Source: Dictyobacter kobayashii (lineage in GTDB: Bacteria; Chloroflexota; Ktedonobacteria; Ktedonobacterales; Ktedonobacteraceae). Taken from it: DNA of 64,000 bases. The DNA lies in the NCBI RefSeq assembly GCF_003967555.1, contig NZ_BIFS01000002.1, forward strand, positions 186,001 to 250,000, in the 5' to 3' direction. Position 1 is the first letter of the stretch. Every line of letters begins with the position of its first letter. The notes beneath the pieces were generated by a model. That model saw nothing but the letters and a program-made list of their open reading frames with translations, ran no database searches and was not told the origin of the DNA. Both the position numbers and the translations under genes were made by a program. Of this stretch, positions 18,541 to 27,681 are shown piece after piece.

Positions 18541-19731
18541 ATGACAGATACTCCCTCCCTCCCTACGATGCCCTTTGCACAGCCAGCGCCGTTGGCCATT
18601 GCTCCCCTACTGCGGGCACTGCAGGCTGAGCGTCCGATTACCAGAGTTCGCACGCCGGCTGGCGATGAGGCGTGGTTGGTCACCCGGCATGCCGAGGTAA
18701 AAGCGCTCTTCTCTGATCGGCGGCTGGGACGATCGCACCCGGACCCGGAGCACGCGCCACGGATCAGCAATGCCATCCTTCTAGGCGGCCCGATGGGCAA
18801 TTATGACACAGAACCAGCCGATCACGCCCAGATGCGCGCCCTGTTGACGCCCTTTTTCTCCGCGAAAAGGATGGCAGCCCTGCGCCCGCGCGTCGAGGAG
18901 ATGGTGGACCAGTTCCTGGACGCGCTTGCCACCAGGACACCGCCGGCGGACCTGCACGAAGCGCTGTCGTTTCCCCTGCCGGTGCTGGTCATTTGTGAAC
19001 TGCTGGGCGTCCCCTTTGCTGACCGCGAGCAGTTTCACCTCTGGTCCACCGATATGGCCGACCTGCACGACCGCGCCCGTGCCACTGCTTCCATGAGCAG
19101 CCTCAACGCCTATATGAGGGAGCTGGTGGAGCGCAAGCGAGCACAGCCGCAAGACGACGTACTCTCTGGCCTGTGTGCAGTCGGGAATGGCGCCCTCTCC
19201 AATGAACAGATCGCCGGGTTGGGTGCCGGACTGCTCTTCGCCGGACACGAGACGACGGTCGTGCGCATCGACATCGGCACGCTCCTCTTTCTGACGCACC
19301 CGGACCAGCGCCAGGCTCTGCTGAGCAATCCCGAGCTGGTCGCCACCGCCGTCGAGGAAATCCTGCGCCTCTCCAATACCGGATCCAGTGCGCTGCCACG
19401 ATATGCGCGTGAGGCCATTGAGATCGGCGACGTGACCATTCAGCCCGGTGAGGCCGTGTTGCTAAGCGCAGGCGCGGCAAACCGCGACGAGCGCGTATTT
19501 GGCGAACCCGACAGCTTTGCCATCAAGCGGCAGTCCAATCCACACCTCACCTTTGGCTACGGCTCCCATTTTTGTATCGGAGCCCCGCTGGCCCGCATCG
19601 AACTCCAGGCCGTGTTCGCCCGCCTCCTGTCCCGCTTTCCCACCCTCCACCTCGCGATCCCCCTGGAGGACATCCGGTTCCGCAACCACGTGTTAACCGG
19701 CGGGCTATTTGAGCTACCGGTCATATGGTAA
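18541..19731 (+). CDS. Cytochrome P450 (bacterial class I type)
   Basis: This 396-residue soluble P450 has all the standard motifs: I-helix FAGHETT, helix-K ExxR in VEEILRLS, the PERF-region equivalent NPHLTFGYG and the heme loop FGYGSHFCIGAPLAR with ligand C345. HAQMRALLTPFFS is the usual C-helix region. It should accept electrons from a ferredoxin and hydroxylate a small molecule, probably a secondary metabolite. No biosynthetic or redox-partner gene is adjacent, and a purine-rich GAAAGAGAG site precedes the ATG. Confidence 0.95.
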   Translation: MTDTPSLPTMPFAQPAPLAIAPLLRALQAERPITRVRTPAGDEAWLVTRHAEVKALFSDRRLGRSHPDPEHAPRISNAILLGGPMGNYDTEPADHAQMRALLTPFFSAKRMAALRPRVEEMVDQFLDALATRTPPADLHEALSFPLPVLVICELLGVPFADREQFHLWSTDMADLHDRARATASMSSLNAYMRELVERKRAQPQDDVLSGLCAVGNGALSNEQIAGLGAGLLFAGHETTVVRIDIGTLLFLTHPDQRQALLSNPELVATAVEEILRLSNTGSSALPRYAREAIEIGDVTIQPGEAVLLSAGAANRDERVFGEPDSFAIKRQSNPHLTFGYGSHFCIGAPLARIELQAVFARLLSRFPTLHLAIPLEDIRFRNHVLTGGLFELPVIW

Positions 19732-19923
19732 GTATGCGGGACGCCCGGATACGCGGCAGGCACATATCCATTCAGAATAGGAAACCATTTTGGGGAGGGC
19801 CACAAAAAAAGGCCGCTTCTAGCGTCTTTTAAGAGAGGCAATAGATGCTCTTTATGCTGGCCGGGTTTGGCCAGATGTAGGACGGAAAGAAATCGAGCAG
19901 CGCAGTTCACAAATCGTAGGGAG

Positions 19924-20043
19924 ATCACGAGCAAGCGATACGATGTGCATTCTTTCCTGTGTGGAGTGCGTGGTGGGCGGCCGCGGCCGCCCACCACGCA
20001 CTCCACACTCCCAACCCGGCGCCGCAGGCGCCAAAGAGGAACA
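19924..20043. repeat. Paired-palindrome repeat, copy 1
   Basis: A conserved lead-in ATCACGAGCAAGCGATACGA is followed by a perfect 50-bp palindrome at 19959-20008, whose left arm starts GTGTGGAGTGCGTGGTGGGC. Then comes a small hairpin GGCGCC-GCA-GGCGCC at 20018-20032. Copies 2 and 3 share this order. It lies between the P450 and protease genes, both on the plus strand. Confidence 0.85.
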
Positions 20044-20223
20044 TAAAAAAACCTGCGAAGTAACAAAAATAGCTTCTTAAAATCAGTAAATGCTGATATA
20101 ATTAGCTAGAATGAAGTATATTTCTGTCTTTGAATAAAAAGCTGTTCTTGGACGCAACTGTCGGGATAGTCTGCATACGCATTCTATCCACAAGTACCCA
20201 TCTTCATGAAAGAAGGAAGCATT

Positions 20224-20475
20224 ATGTCCCGACTCCGTAGATTCATCCAGGTATCCCTGATTGGCACAGTTTTTCTTTGCTTCCTGGCCGCCTGGAGACG
20301 CTCTGCAAAATCAGGGGCGGCAGGCACGATCATAAAGCATCCCGTGGCTACTCCGGCTAATGATGTCCTTCAGTATTGGACCGCCGACAAAATGCGCCAT
20401 GCGCAAGCCACCAATCTACCAAAGACCGATGCTCTTGAGCGAGGTAAACAACATCCACCTACGCCTCGTCCATAG
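20224..20475 (+). CDS. Small secreted ORF resembling a serine-protease propeptide
   Basis: This protein of about 83 residues has a hydrophobic N-terminus (VSLIGTVFLCFLAAW) and the segment LQYWTADKMRHAQA. That segment matches the pre-catalytic part of the next gene (VQHWTVANMRNAID) and the YWTxxxMRxA motif found in propeptides of actinobacterial-type trypsin-like proteases. No catalytic domain follows. It may be a truncated protease paralogue or a free-standing pro-region. The ATG chosen has GAAGGAAG upstream, better than an ATG six codons earlier. It ends about 30 bp before the protease, probably on one transcript. Confidence 0.6.
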   Translation: MSRLRRFIQVSLIGTVFLCFLAAWRRSAKSGAAGTIIKHPVATPANDVLQYWTADKMRHAQATNLPKTDALERGKQHPPTPRP

Positions 20476-20505
20476 CGGGCTTGATGAAAGCGGGTAAATG
20501 ATAGC

Positions 20506-21486
20506 ATGTCACAACGACCTGGACGCATCCATCCATTTCTGGTTGATAGGATCTTTCTGAGCGGACTGGCCTGTGCCTATGTGGTATATCTGATGGCATT
20601 TGGACATGTTCTCTATCTCTGGATGTTCGCCCCCTCAGATCCCATCACTGAACATCAAATAGATGTGACCTCTAACACCGCTGTTCAGCATTGGACGGTG
20701 GCGAACATGCGCAATGCCATTGACGATGATCAACAAAACGGCGACGTTTCCAGCCTGACCCAGGAAAGAGGTACAGTCACAGGCCAGGGCAAAGCATCAC
20801 TACAGCAGGGACAGCCTCCCAGCGATGAGAGTCTTTCTTATCCCCTCTCGACTGTGGGAAAGGTCTTTTTTACTAATGCCGCTGGCCAAAACATGTCTTG
20901 CAGTGGTACTGCCGTCACCAGCCCTAACAGCAGCGTTGTCGATACTGCGGGTCACTGTTTTTACCAGCATGGTGATTGGATGCAAAATGTACTCTTCTGT
21001 CCTCAATATGATAATGGCAATACACCGTATGGTTGCTGGGCCGCTCGCGATCTGGAGATCCCTTCCGACTGGCTAAACGCGAAGCCAAATGATTATCATC
21101 ATGATTTTGGTATGGCCATTGTTGCCGCGAATAGCCATGGCCTCTTGACTGATGTTGTTGGAGGCGCTGGCTGGGCTTATAACCAGCCTGTCAATCAACC
21201 ATTCTACGCCTGTGGCTATCCTGCCATGCATCCATTCGATGGGCAGACCAGGCAATCTTGCGAAGGTTCTCCCGGCACAAGCTGGCAGCATGGCGGAGGG
21301 AATGTAGTCTCTATTCCTTGCGCTATGAACGGTGGCTCCAGCGGTGGTCCCTGGTTCATCAAGATCGGCGATAAATGGTATCTCAACGGTCATAACGACT
21401 TCATTAGCAGTCTCATACCCGGACACATGTTCTCTCCCTACTATGATGATACCTGGTACGCCCTTTATGATAAAGCAAGTAAATGA
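20506..21486 (+). CDS. Trypsin-like serine protease, membrane-anchored or secreted
   Basis: The 326-residue protein has an N-terminal hydrophobic segment (about 17-41), a propeptide-like region with VQHWTVANMRNA, and a chymotrypsin-fold protease domain. The catalytic triad is visible as H150 in VDTAGHC, D200 in YHHDFGMAIV and S279 in NGGSSGGPW. Several cysteines (C132, C151, C165, C177, C236, C252, C272) could form disulfides, in keeping with an extracellular place of action. The target protein is unknown. The small ORF before it carries the same propeptide motif. Confidence 0.9.
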   Translation: MSQRPGRIHPFLVDRIFLSGLACAYVVYLMAFGHVLYLWMFAPSDPITEHQIDVTSNTAVQHWTVANMRNAIDDDQQNGDVSSLTQERGTVTGQGKASLQQGQPPSDESLSYPLSTVGKVFFTNAAGQNMSCSGTAVTSPNSSVVDTAGHCFYQHGDWMQNVLFCPQYDNGNTPYGCWAARDLEIPSDWLNAKPNDYHHDFGMAIVAANSHGLLTDVVGGAGWAYNQPVNQPFYACGYPAMHPFDGQTRQSCEGSPGTSWQHGGGNVVSIPCAMNGGSSGGPWFIKIGDKWYLNGHNDFISSLIPGHMFSPYYDDTWYALYDKASK

Positions 21487-21655
21487 GCTGAGTGAGGCTG
21501 GACTGCCACCTTGCTGAGGGCAATGACCTGGGCGATCATTAGCTGGCGATGATGACCTTGAGCTCGCGGAGACTGCATCGATCGGCACTGCGAAATCAGG
21601 TGCGCTGGTGATAGTGCTCCAATGCTGTGAGTTTCCCATCTTACCAGAGACAAGA

Positions 21656-21699
21656 GAAAGCCCTCCTCCTGCCTCTTGTGAGCAGTGGGGAGGACTTTC
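21656..21699 (-). terminator. Probable terminator of the small membrane-protein gene
   Basis: An imperfect hairpin GAAAGCCCTCC/GGAGGACTTTC lies just past the stop codon of the minus-strand gene and is followed on that strand by a T-rich stretch TCTCTTGTCT. Confidence 0.5.
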
Positions 21700-21723
21700 T
21701 CGTGAAATGAGAGGCTGTTATGA

Positions 21724-21894
21724 TTACTGAGCCTTAGGCTTGAGAACAAAAGCGCCAACCAGACCAAGGATCAATAGCACAACACCGATTCCCAGGATTG
21801 TGAGACCATGCGCCTGGCCGGTCACTTTCAGAACAATGCCAATGATAAGGGCAATAATTCCAACCGCTGCAACGGCAAAGGAACCAACTTTCAT
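21724..21894 (-). CDS. Small two-helix membrane protein
   Basis: This is a 56-residue protein with two hydrophobic helices (about 5-22 and 31-51) separated by a short TGQAHG turn, ending LKPKAQ. The start ATG is preceded by AAGGA. It resembles small DUF-type membrane proteins common in soil bacteria, but I do not recognise a named family. A hairpin terminator follows directly. Function is unknown. Confidence 0.65.
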   Translation of the reverse strand: MKVGSFAVAAVGIIALIIGIVLKVTGQAHGLTILGIGVVLLILGLVGAFVLKPKAQ

Positions 21895-22145
21895 GAGAAT
21901 CCTTCTTTCATTCTTCAAATATAAAACATGTACGTATTGAAGATAATACATACATGTTTAGAAAACGTCTCTTTCATCAAGAAGTAACGCTCGCTTCTTT
22001 GAGTAAGAGATAGTCCTGTTTTTGGTAGGACTAAGGCTCATAGTAGCTGTTGCTGAACTTGAATTTTTTTGAAATGCTCTGAGTTCCGAGATTGCTTTCT
22101 TGCGTATCCAATGTGTCCTGATCGCTGCGGACCCGTTGGACACCA

Positions 22146-22769
22146 TCATCCCTTGAGTGGCGTCTCACGCACCTGGTAACGCGGTAAGTGCAAATGCCAG
22201 AAGATAGCTGCCAGGCGCAAAATGATCACGGTACTCATTGCCAGCAGCGTCACCAGTGTATTATCCCAACTTGCCATCTTTAATACCACATAGACACTGG
22301 CACCGGCCAGGGCAGCAAGCATATAGATGTCCTTTTGCAATACTAATGGAATCTCCGCGCAGAGCACATCGCGGATTACACCGCCGACCACTCCCGTCAT
22401 CACCGCTAACAGGATAACAATCACGAAAGGAAGCGCTGCCATAGAGGCGGCATTCGCACCCAGGACAACAAAGGTGGCCAGACCCACAGCATCCGCTAGC
22501 AAGAGTAAGCGGTGTGGAGGGCGAAAGTAACGCGTATAGAGCATGGTCGCAACCGAGGCGATAAGTATGACATAGAGATAGGTGGGATCATGAAACCAGA
22601 AGATCGGATGGCGTCCCAGTAGCACATCACGCAATGTACCACCGCCGATCGCAGTCACTGCGGCAATCACCACCACGCCCGATATATCCATCCTCTTACG
22701 CCCGGCTGCCAGGACCCCACTCACAGCAAAAACCGCGGTGCCAAGTATATCAAGTAAGTGAATAAACAT
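22146..22769 (-). CDS. TRIC-type trimeric intracellular cation channel (UPF0126)
   Basis: The 207-residue membrane protein consists of two repeated three-helix units of the UPF0126/YadS family. The first unit holds the AGRKRMDISG loop and GGGTLRDVLLG; the second holds TGVVGGVIRDVLCAEIPLV. A seventh helix follows, as in bacterial TRIC channels that conduct monovalent cations. The protein ends with a short basic tail. It stands alone, and upstream lies a divergent region with copy 2 of the paired-palindrome repeat. Confidence 0.92.
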   Translation of the reverse strand: MFIHLLDILGTAVFAVSGVLAAGRKRMDISGVVVIAAVTAIGGGTLRDVLLGRHPIFWFHDPTYLYVILIASVATMLYTRYFRPPHRLLLLADAVGLATFVVLGANAASMAALPFVIVILLAVMTGVVGGVIRDVLCAEIPLVLQKDIYMLAALAGASVYVVLKMASWDNTLVTLLAMSTVIILRLAAIFWHLHLPRYQVRETPLKG

Positions 22770-23022
22770 AGAGATAAAGCCTTTTTGTATCTTGATTCTG
22801 TAATTATTTTTATAGGTGTACCCCTCGCTCCCCGCGAACGCAGGTCCTCACCGGCAAATATGGGCTCGCTTTTTGTCCATGACAAAGAAAGATCCCAGGG
22901 AAGGAGTAAGCAATAGTGGCACTATTCGTGCGTGAGGGACGAAGAACTGCGCTTTCAGTATAGCATATATAACTATTTAGATAAACTATACAGTTAAAAA
23001 TGCAGGGCTTTTTACTGTCGTC

Positions 23023-23115
23023 GATGGATATTCTTTCAAGTGTGGAGTGTGTGGTGGACGGCCGCGGCCGTCCACCACACACTCCACACTCCCAACCCGG
23101 CGCCGCAGGCGCCAA
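23023..23115. repeat. Paired-palindrome repeat, copy 2
   Basis: A 52-bp perfect palindrome (23039-23090, left arm GTGTGGAGTGTGTGGTGGAC after the first base) is followed by GGCGCC-GCA-GGCGCC at 23099-23113. Compared with copy 1 it differs at two arm positions, and both changes are matched in the opposite arm. It sits in the divergent region before the TRIC and DHFR-like genes, so it is not simply a terminator. Confidence 0.85.
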
Positions 23116-23247
23116 ATCCGAGACTTAACCGTTTTTGCCAATGACATAAAGAACAGCAGAGTATAACAGCCAGAGGGAAGACCCAACGCGCTGGAAAATC
23201 AACCTATATTTACCATTACTGAATGAATATATGCAACGGAGGGAATC

Positions 23248-23832
23248 ATGCGAAACATAGTGGTATCCGAGTTTGTGTCCTTGGACAATGTCATACAAGC
23301 ACCTGGTGGTGCAGAAGAAGATACCGAGGGCGGCTTCACCCATGGTGGGTGGACATGGCCGTTCTGGCACGATGACATTGGCGCGCACTTCTTTGAGGCA
23401 ATGAGTCAAAGTGACGCGCTACTTCTGGGACGCAAAACATGGCAGATCCACGGCGGAGCATTTGAACCAATGCCAGCCGGTGACCCTTTTGGCGATCTCA
23501 TGAACAGCATGCCGAAGTACGTTGTTTCCACCACACTGACAACGACCTCGGCCTGGCGCAATTCTACTTTGATTAGCAGCCAGGTTGTCGAAGAAGTACG
23601 CAAATTGAAAGCACAACCCGGCAAAAACATCGTTATCGATGGCAGTAGCATGCTGATTCATACCCTGGCCGAGCACGATCTGATTGACGAATATAGTCTG
23701 CATGTTTACCCGATTGTGCTCGGCAGTGGCAAGCAACTTTTTCCTGAGGGGCAGCGCGTTGATCTGCGCCTGATTGAAGCCAGGCCACTCCCATCAGGTG
23801 TTGTGTTCATGCGTTACGCGCGTACACGATGA
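23248..23832 (+). CDS. RibD-C/dihydrofolate reductase-fold family protein
   Basis: This 194-residue protein starts with the family pattern RNIVVSEFVSLDNVIQAPGG and contains DALLLGRKTWQ, NIVIDGSSMLIHTLAEHDLIDE with the usual dinucleotide-binding shape (shown as VIDGSSMLIHTLAEHD), and HVYPIVLGSGKQLFPEG. It probably reduces an unknown substrate with NADPH, as do stand-alone RibD C-terminal domain proteins. The start is preceded by ACGGAGGGAAT. It has no operon partner. Confidence 0.92.
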   Translation: MRNIVVSEFVSLDNVIQAPGGAEEDTEGGFTHGGWTWPFWHDDIGAHFFEAMSQSDALLLGRKTWQIHGGAFEPMPAGDPFGDLMNSMPKYVVSTTLTTTSAWRNSTLISSQVVEEVRKLKAQPGKNIVIDGSSMLIHTLAEHDLIDEYSLHVYPIVLGSGKQLFPEGQRVDLRLIEARPLPSGVVFMRYARTR

Positions 23833-24164
23833 ACTGCTGACTACGCAATAGAAAAATGATGATGCTGAGCAGTAAAAGCACTCCCGTTCCCAGCAAACCG
23901 ACCTTATTGGTCCAGTTTTGATTAGAATGTTGGTGTGCTCGGCAGGGTTGATCCTTGTCTCATCCCAAAAACTCTGTCGAGCACAGTATTAGCATGCTGT
24001 AAAAAGCATTTGGAAACGCCGCTTGAACACGGCTAGCTCCGCTGCCACTGGCTCAGCCATTCGAATTGATCAGTATCAAGCAAACAGTTTCGGCCTGTCA
24101 GGCAGCTTCGCTCATCCAAATGAATGGCATCCAATATTTTTTTGCGTCTCTGGCAACGTCAATG
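23833..24164. other. Intergenic region with a possible small membrane-peptide remnant
   Basis: On the minus strand, ending at 23807, one frame encodes a hydrophobic stretch VGLLGTGVLLLLSIIIFLLR. It has no start codon in frame, because a TGA precedes it, so it may be a broken small membrane-protein gene. Nothing else was found. Confidence 0.3.
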
Positions 24165-24362
24165 CTAATCGGGGCACTTTTCCAATTCAACCGTTATGGT
24201 GCTGAGAGTCTTTTGCAAGCTCTTAATGACGTTCACCGTCATGATAGGATTAACACCCTCTTCCTCCTCCTCATGCAGATCTTCCTTTAAGACACGCAGT
24301 TCTTCGACAAGACGATCATGTAGTTTATGTAAGCGTTCGCAGTTATCGGGTTTGTTGCTCAT
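24165..24362 (-). CDS. Small charged hypothetical protein
   Basis: This 65-residue protein is rich in Leu, Glu and Lys with heptad-like spacing (LHDRLVEELRVLKEDLHEEE) that suggests a helical or coiled-coil structure. GGATGGAG precedes the ATG. It has no signal peptide and no recognised family. It is probably a real small gene because the composition is protein-like and the start is supported, but its function is unknown. Confidence 0.5.
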   Translation of the reverse strand: MSNKPDNCERLHKLHDRLVEELRVLKEDLHEEEEEGVNPIMTVNVIKSLQKTLSTITVELEKCPD

Positions 24363-24660
24363 GATATTTTACTCCATCCTCTTTGCTTTCATCCTCTTTT
24401 GGAGGTTAAGCTTTTTCCAACTCGGTAGCGATAAATGATAATTCTCAAGCATGGTAACTGTAAGTACCTGTAGAAGCACGCGATATGCACGGAATTCGTT
24501 TCATCTCTCGCATCCTCGTAATCTATATAAGATTAACATGATCATTATAGTGGCTTATCAAACACTACATTGATTTTTGCTTTGCAAAGGATGACAGTTA
24601 AGTATCACTGGCAAATCATAATCGCCTTTTTCATACCCAGACTTTTACCTTGACCCAGGC

Positions 24661-24691
24661 AAAACTCCCCTTCCTGGGAGCGGAAAGGGAG
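24661..24691 (-). terminator. Intrinsic terminator of the secreted-protein gene
   Basis: Downstream of the minus-strand gene, arms CTCCCTTTCC/GGAAGGGGAG (one wobble pair) enclose a 7-nt loop and are followed on that strand by TTTT. Confidence 0.65.
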
Positions 24692-24720
24692 CTGTTTTCT
24701 ATCTCGATTGAGATGAAACC

Positions 24721-25218
24721 TCAGGCACATACCTCGTCATTAGACTGATGCCAGTCCCAGGTTTGAGCATAGTGGTGATTCACCAGATACATAAGCACAT
24801 TAATGCAGTCTTTCGGCACTCCATCTACCATATCACTCCATGTAGGTGATAAATCACCAGTGTATGTAGAGTAACAATCTGTTGGATAGCATTGATGATT
24901 GATCCCAACGGGTTCAGAGTTATCGGTACCAATTTTATGTATATCAATTCTGATTCCCGTTGTGACACTTGTATCATATTCAACTTCTACCCAGTTTGTG
25001 ATACAACTACGTGAATACCAGTTATAGATTGTTGCCACAGTTTTACTTGAATTGTAGTGGTCCTGAAGAGTTGCCGAATTGGCGATGTAGGCGTTATTCC
25101 AACATCCAGTTTGCAATGGATCTCCGGCAACATATGCGTAAGCTTTTCCTGTATTGAATATTGCCAGGATTAGCGTTAGCAATACTACAAAAAACGCCAA
25201 CAGAACACGTCTATACAT
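24721..25218 (-). CDS. Secreted DUF2690-like protein
   Basis: The protein has a typical signal peptide (YRRVLLAFFVVLLTLILAIF, cleavage likely after KAYA) and a mature part of about 135 residues with six cysteines. The pattern GCWNNAYIANSATL followed by YSRSCITNWVEVE matches DUF2690-type domains, in which a Cys pair brackets a small beta domain. The start with GAGGAGATCTT upstream is preferred over an ATG 22 codons earlier. A hairpin terminator follows. Function is unknown; secretion is the only role that can be stated. Confidence 0.72.
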   Translation of the reverse strand: MYRRVLLAFFVVLLTLILAIFNTGKAYAYVAGDPLQTGCWNNAYIANSATLQDHYNSSKTVATIYNWYSRSCITNWVEVEYDTSVTTGIRIDIHKIGTDNSEPVGINHQCYPTDCYSTYTGDLSPTWSDMVDGVPKDCINVLMYLVNHHYAQTWDWHQSNDEVCA

Positions 25219-25537
25219 AAGATCTCCTCTATTGACTAATCCCAGTTTCAAAGAGATATTTCCCATTGGCATTATAAAGAACAAACTATGAATACGCTGT
25301 ATTTGTCCCGTTAACCATATCTGTTACTGTAGGCCACTCGAGGGAGATCCTCCTTTCAGTTTCAACTATAATATCTCGATTCCTATTTTTACTAGTCACA
25401 CTCCTGTGTATTATTTTTTCTCAATATGCTCGCTATACTAGAGATAAAATGTTATATGATATTTCCCACTATCGGAGTATATTTGCATTTTCGTGGATAC
25501 TAAAGAGGGGGCTCAGCATGGATATAAGAATGAGATT

Positions 25538-26113
25538 TTACTTGCCCGGGTAGTGTCTGAAGGTGAGGTTAAAGCGTGTGGCAACGTTTTTTTTCGTTTT
25601 CGCAATGGAGTGCTCCCAATGGGTTTGCGCATTGTGCATGATGAGCAGATCACCGTTACCAAGCGGTACCTGATAAATTTTTGAGTGATCTCGTTTTGAG
25701 CGTATCTTGAAGACACGCTCTCCTCCAATGGAAAGGCTGGCGATAACACGCTGATCAATCAAAGGATCATTATCGGCATGCCAACCAATACTATCGGCAC
25801 CACCTCTATATTCGTTAATAAGGACGGCATTAAATGGAATCTCGAATTCTGTACCAAGTTGATCGCGCAATGCTACGAACATGGGTGTCCAATCGGGAGC
25901 CGGTACTTGCTCGCGATAGCCACTTTCAGCCGTCCAACTCATACCTTCCCATGCGGTCAAACGAGGTTGCTCATACCATTTGCCATAGAGTTGGATGCGC
26001 TCCTGCTGGCGGGGCAGCTGCTCGATTTCCGCGAGCAAAGCCTCGATCTTTTCGCCGCTCAACCAGTTTCGGCGATAGTCCATACGTGCGTTCTGATCAA
26101 GGGTAATGATCAT
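25538..26113 (-). CDS. AlkB-family 2-oxoglutarate/Fe(II) dioxygenase
   Basis: This 191-residue protein matches the AlkB family that removes alkyl groups from DNA or RNA bases by oxidation. The iron ligands appear as H112 and D114 in IGWHADND and H168 in THWEHSIAK. The 2-oxoglutarate-binding RxNxTFR motif is R180-R186 (RFNLTFR). The nucleotide-recognition lid with RLTAWEG and PFNAVLINEYRGGADS is also present. It is a single gene, so whether it is part of an alkylation response is not visible here. Confidence 0.93.
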   Translation of the reverse strand: MIITLDQNARMDYRRNWLSGEKIEALLAEIEQLPRQQERIQLYGKWYEQPRLTAWEGMSWTAESGYREQVPAPDWTPMFVALRDQLGTEFEIPFNAVLINEYRGGADSIGWHADNDPLIDQRVIASLSIGGERVFKIRSKRDHSKIYQVPLGNGDLLIMHNAQTHWEHSIAKTKKNVATRFNLTFRHYPGK

Positions 26114-26472
26114 TATTTTGTCATCTCCTGTGTGTCGTTCCTAAAACTACCACCATCTGTTTGCATAGTAGCAATTGAGGACGCATTCATAGCTCAACTA
26201 CCTTTATCTAGTGGAATAGCTGGATCAGGATATCTAGAAATACAGGTGATGTCAAGGTGTGCAAGAAGAACCTGGCTCCACCGCGGCAGTGCAACGGTCT
26301 GCTGAGGAACAAAAAAAGCCGTTCCATCTGAATGCTGGAACAGCTAGCCGTGTATGTCTTCCTACGATACCTTCAGGAACAAGAGACGCCATATCCCGGA
26401 TACAGAATTACAGCAAAGCACGCAACAGAAGAAGGGAATTTCAGGTATTTCTTCCATGAACGATCTGGTGCC
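26114..26472. other. Intergenic region, 360 bp
   Basis: This lies between the AlkB gene start and the end of the alpha/beta hydrolase gene, both on the minus strand. No gene, hairpin or promoter stood out beyond the expected AlkB upstream region. Confidence 0.4.
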
Positions 26473-27272
26473 CTACACTGTCGTCCTGCTGCTGATCGCG
26501 AATCCCCGCACGAGGGGAAGCAGGCGTTCAGGCTGCTCGATATGCGGAAGGTGGCCGGCTTCTGGGATGAGTTCGAAGCGAGCATTCGGGAACGCCTGGG
26601 CATAAGCACGGCCATACTCAGGGTCGATCACGCGGTCGCTCTCTCCCCATACAACCAGGACCGGGATACTCACGCGCCTGAGCCGCCTCCTCAGCTTGAG
26701 GTCACCCATGCCCTGCCCCTGATCATAGACGTAGAGTGTCCGGAGGTTAGCCTTGCGTAGCTCGACCTGTTCAGGGGTTATGGTCGCCGGGTCGACACGG
26801 AAGGCCGCCGGATTGTGGAAGCTGAGGGCGGAGAGCTCATCGGGTTTCAAAGTGGCGACATCAACAACGGGATGCCCTTCTACCTGAATGCCTGCGGCAT
26901 TGATCAGCACGAGACCGCAAATCAGGCGCGAGGTGTCGCGCAAGGCCATGGCAGACGCGATCCAGCCCCCATCGAGGAGCCAATGACCACCACATCATGC
27001 AGGTCAAGCCGTTCAAGCAGGTCAAGATAGGCGAGGGCGAGATCATCAATACTGTCAAACCACTCTGGGCGCGGCTCGCCCTCAAAGCCAGGGTGAGTTG
27101 GTACCAGGACGTGCGCTTTGGATAGTCCTGCCGCGAGACCAGCTACGCTCTGCGGGCCACCACCACCATGCAAGATGAGAATGGGGCGACCACTGCCTCT
27201 CTCATCGACGCGTATTGTCAAACCATCAGCGAACGTTTCTCTTCGAGTAGTAAAAGGAGGGAGATTGCTCAT
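26473..27272 (-). CDS. Alpha/beta hydrolase (frameshifted)
   Basis: Two overlapping frames together make a normal 266-residue alpha/beta hydrolase. The upstream part has the oxyanion motif LHGGGGP and the nucleophile elbow VIGSSMG. The downstream part has the acid region VVWGESDRVIDPE and the histidine in EAGHLPHIEQPE. Adding one C to the CCCCC run at 26966-26970 restores GSSMGGWIASAMALRDTSR. The substrate is unknown. It is divergent from a MarR regulator, which probably controls it. The break is the same kind as in four other genes of this window and is likely a homopolymer error. Confidence 0.85.
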
Positions 27273-27373
27273 GGAAATTCTTCTTTCTTTCTTTTTTGCT
27301 ATCGAGGCCTGTGACAGGCTACGAACTACACTCTAATTCTTCAGGGATTTAGGGTTTTTCATTTTTTCAATAC

Positions 27374-27499
27374 ATCACGAGCAAGCGATACGATGTCCAT
27401 TCTTTCAGGTGTGGAGTGTGTGTGATGGGCGGCTGCGGCCGCCCATCACACACACTCCACACTCCCAGTCCGGCGCCACAGGCGCCAAAGAGGAGCATG
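27374..27499. repeat. Paired-palindrome repeat, copy 3
   Basis: The lead-in ATCACGAGCAAGCGATACGA is identical to copy 1. The main palindrome (27409-27462, 54 bp) has longer arms than copies 1 and 2 and a single mismatch next to its centre. It is followed by GGCGCC-ACA-GGCGCC at 27472-27486. It lies between the divergent hydrolase and MarR genes. Confidence 0.85.
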
Positions 27500-27570
27500 A
27501 AAAAGCCCTGTCACGGAAGAGAGAGAGCTTGCGACATCACTCTGGAACTGCTATACTGTTTATCAACAGG

Positions 27571-27637
27571 CTTATATAAACAAGCTTATATAAGTATAAT
27601 ACCATAAACATCCTTATATAAGCAAGTATATATAAAG
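27571..27637. promoter_or_regulatory. Repeated AT-rich operator-like sites before the MarR gene
   Basis: Two sites of about 24 bp, 27571-27594 and 27613-27637, share the palindromic core CTTATATAAG and the pattern CTTATATAA-nCAAG. Such paired palindromes upstream of a marR gene are typical of autorepression. Confidence 0.55.
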
Positions 27638-27681
27638 ATATTTACAAACATATTTATATATTGGAGAAGGAGAGAAAGTTC

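Noticed and set aside
21958..22149. Minus-strand frame of 63 codons next to the TRIC gene
   Set aside because: It has a low-complexity Ser/Lys composition and no ribosome site or family, so it is probably chance.
19959..23090. Palindromes considered as plain transcription terminators
   Set aside because: Copies 2 and 3 lie between divergent gene starts, and no T runs follow the stems.
25493..25684. Plus-strand frame opposite the AlkB gene end
   Set aside because: It is antisense to a well-supported gene and lacks protein-like features.
19959..27462. Palindromes considered as a CRISPR array
   Set aside because: The copies are kilobases apart with genes between them and are full palindromes; spacing and cas genes are absent.
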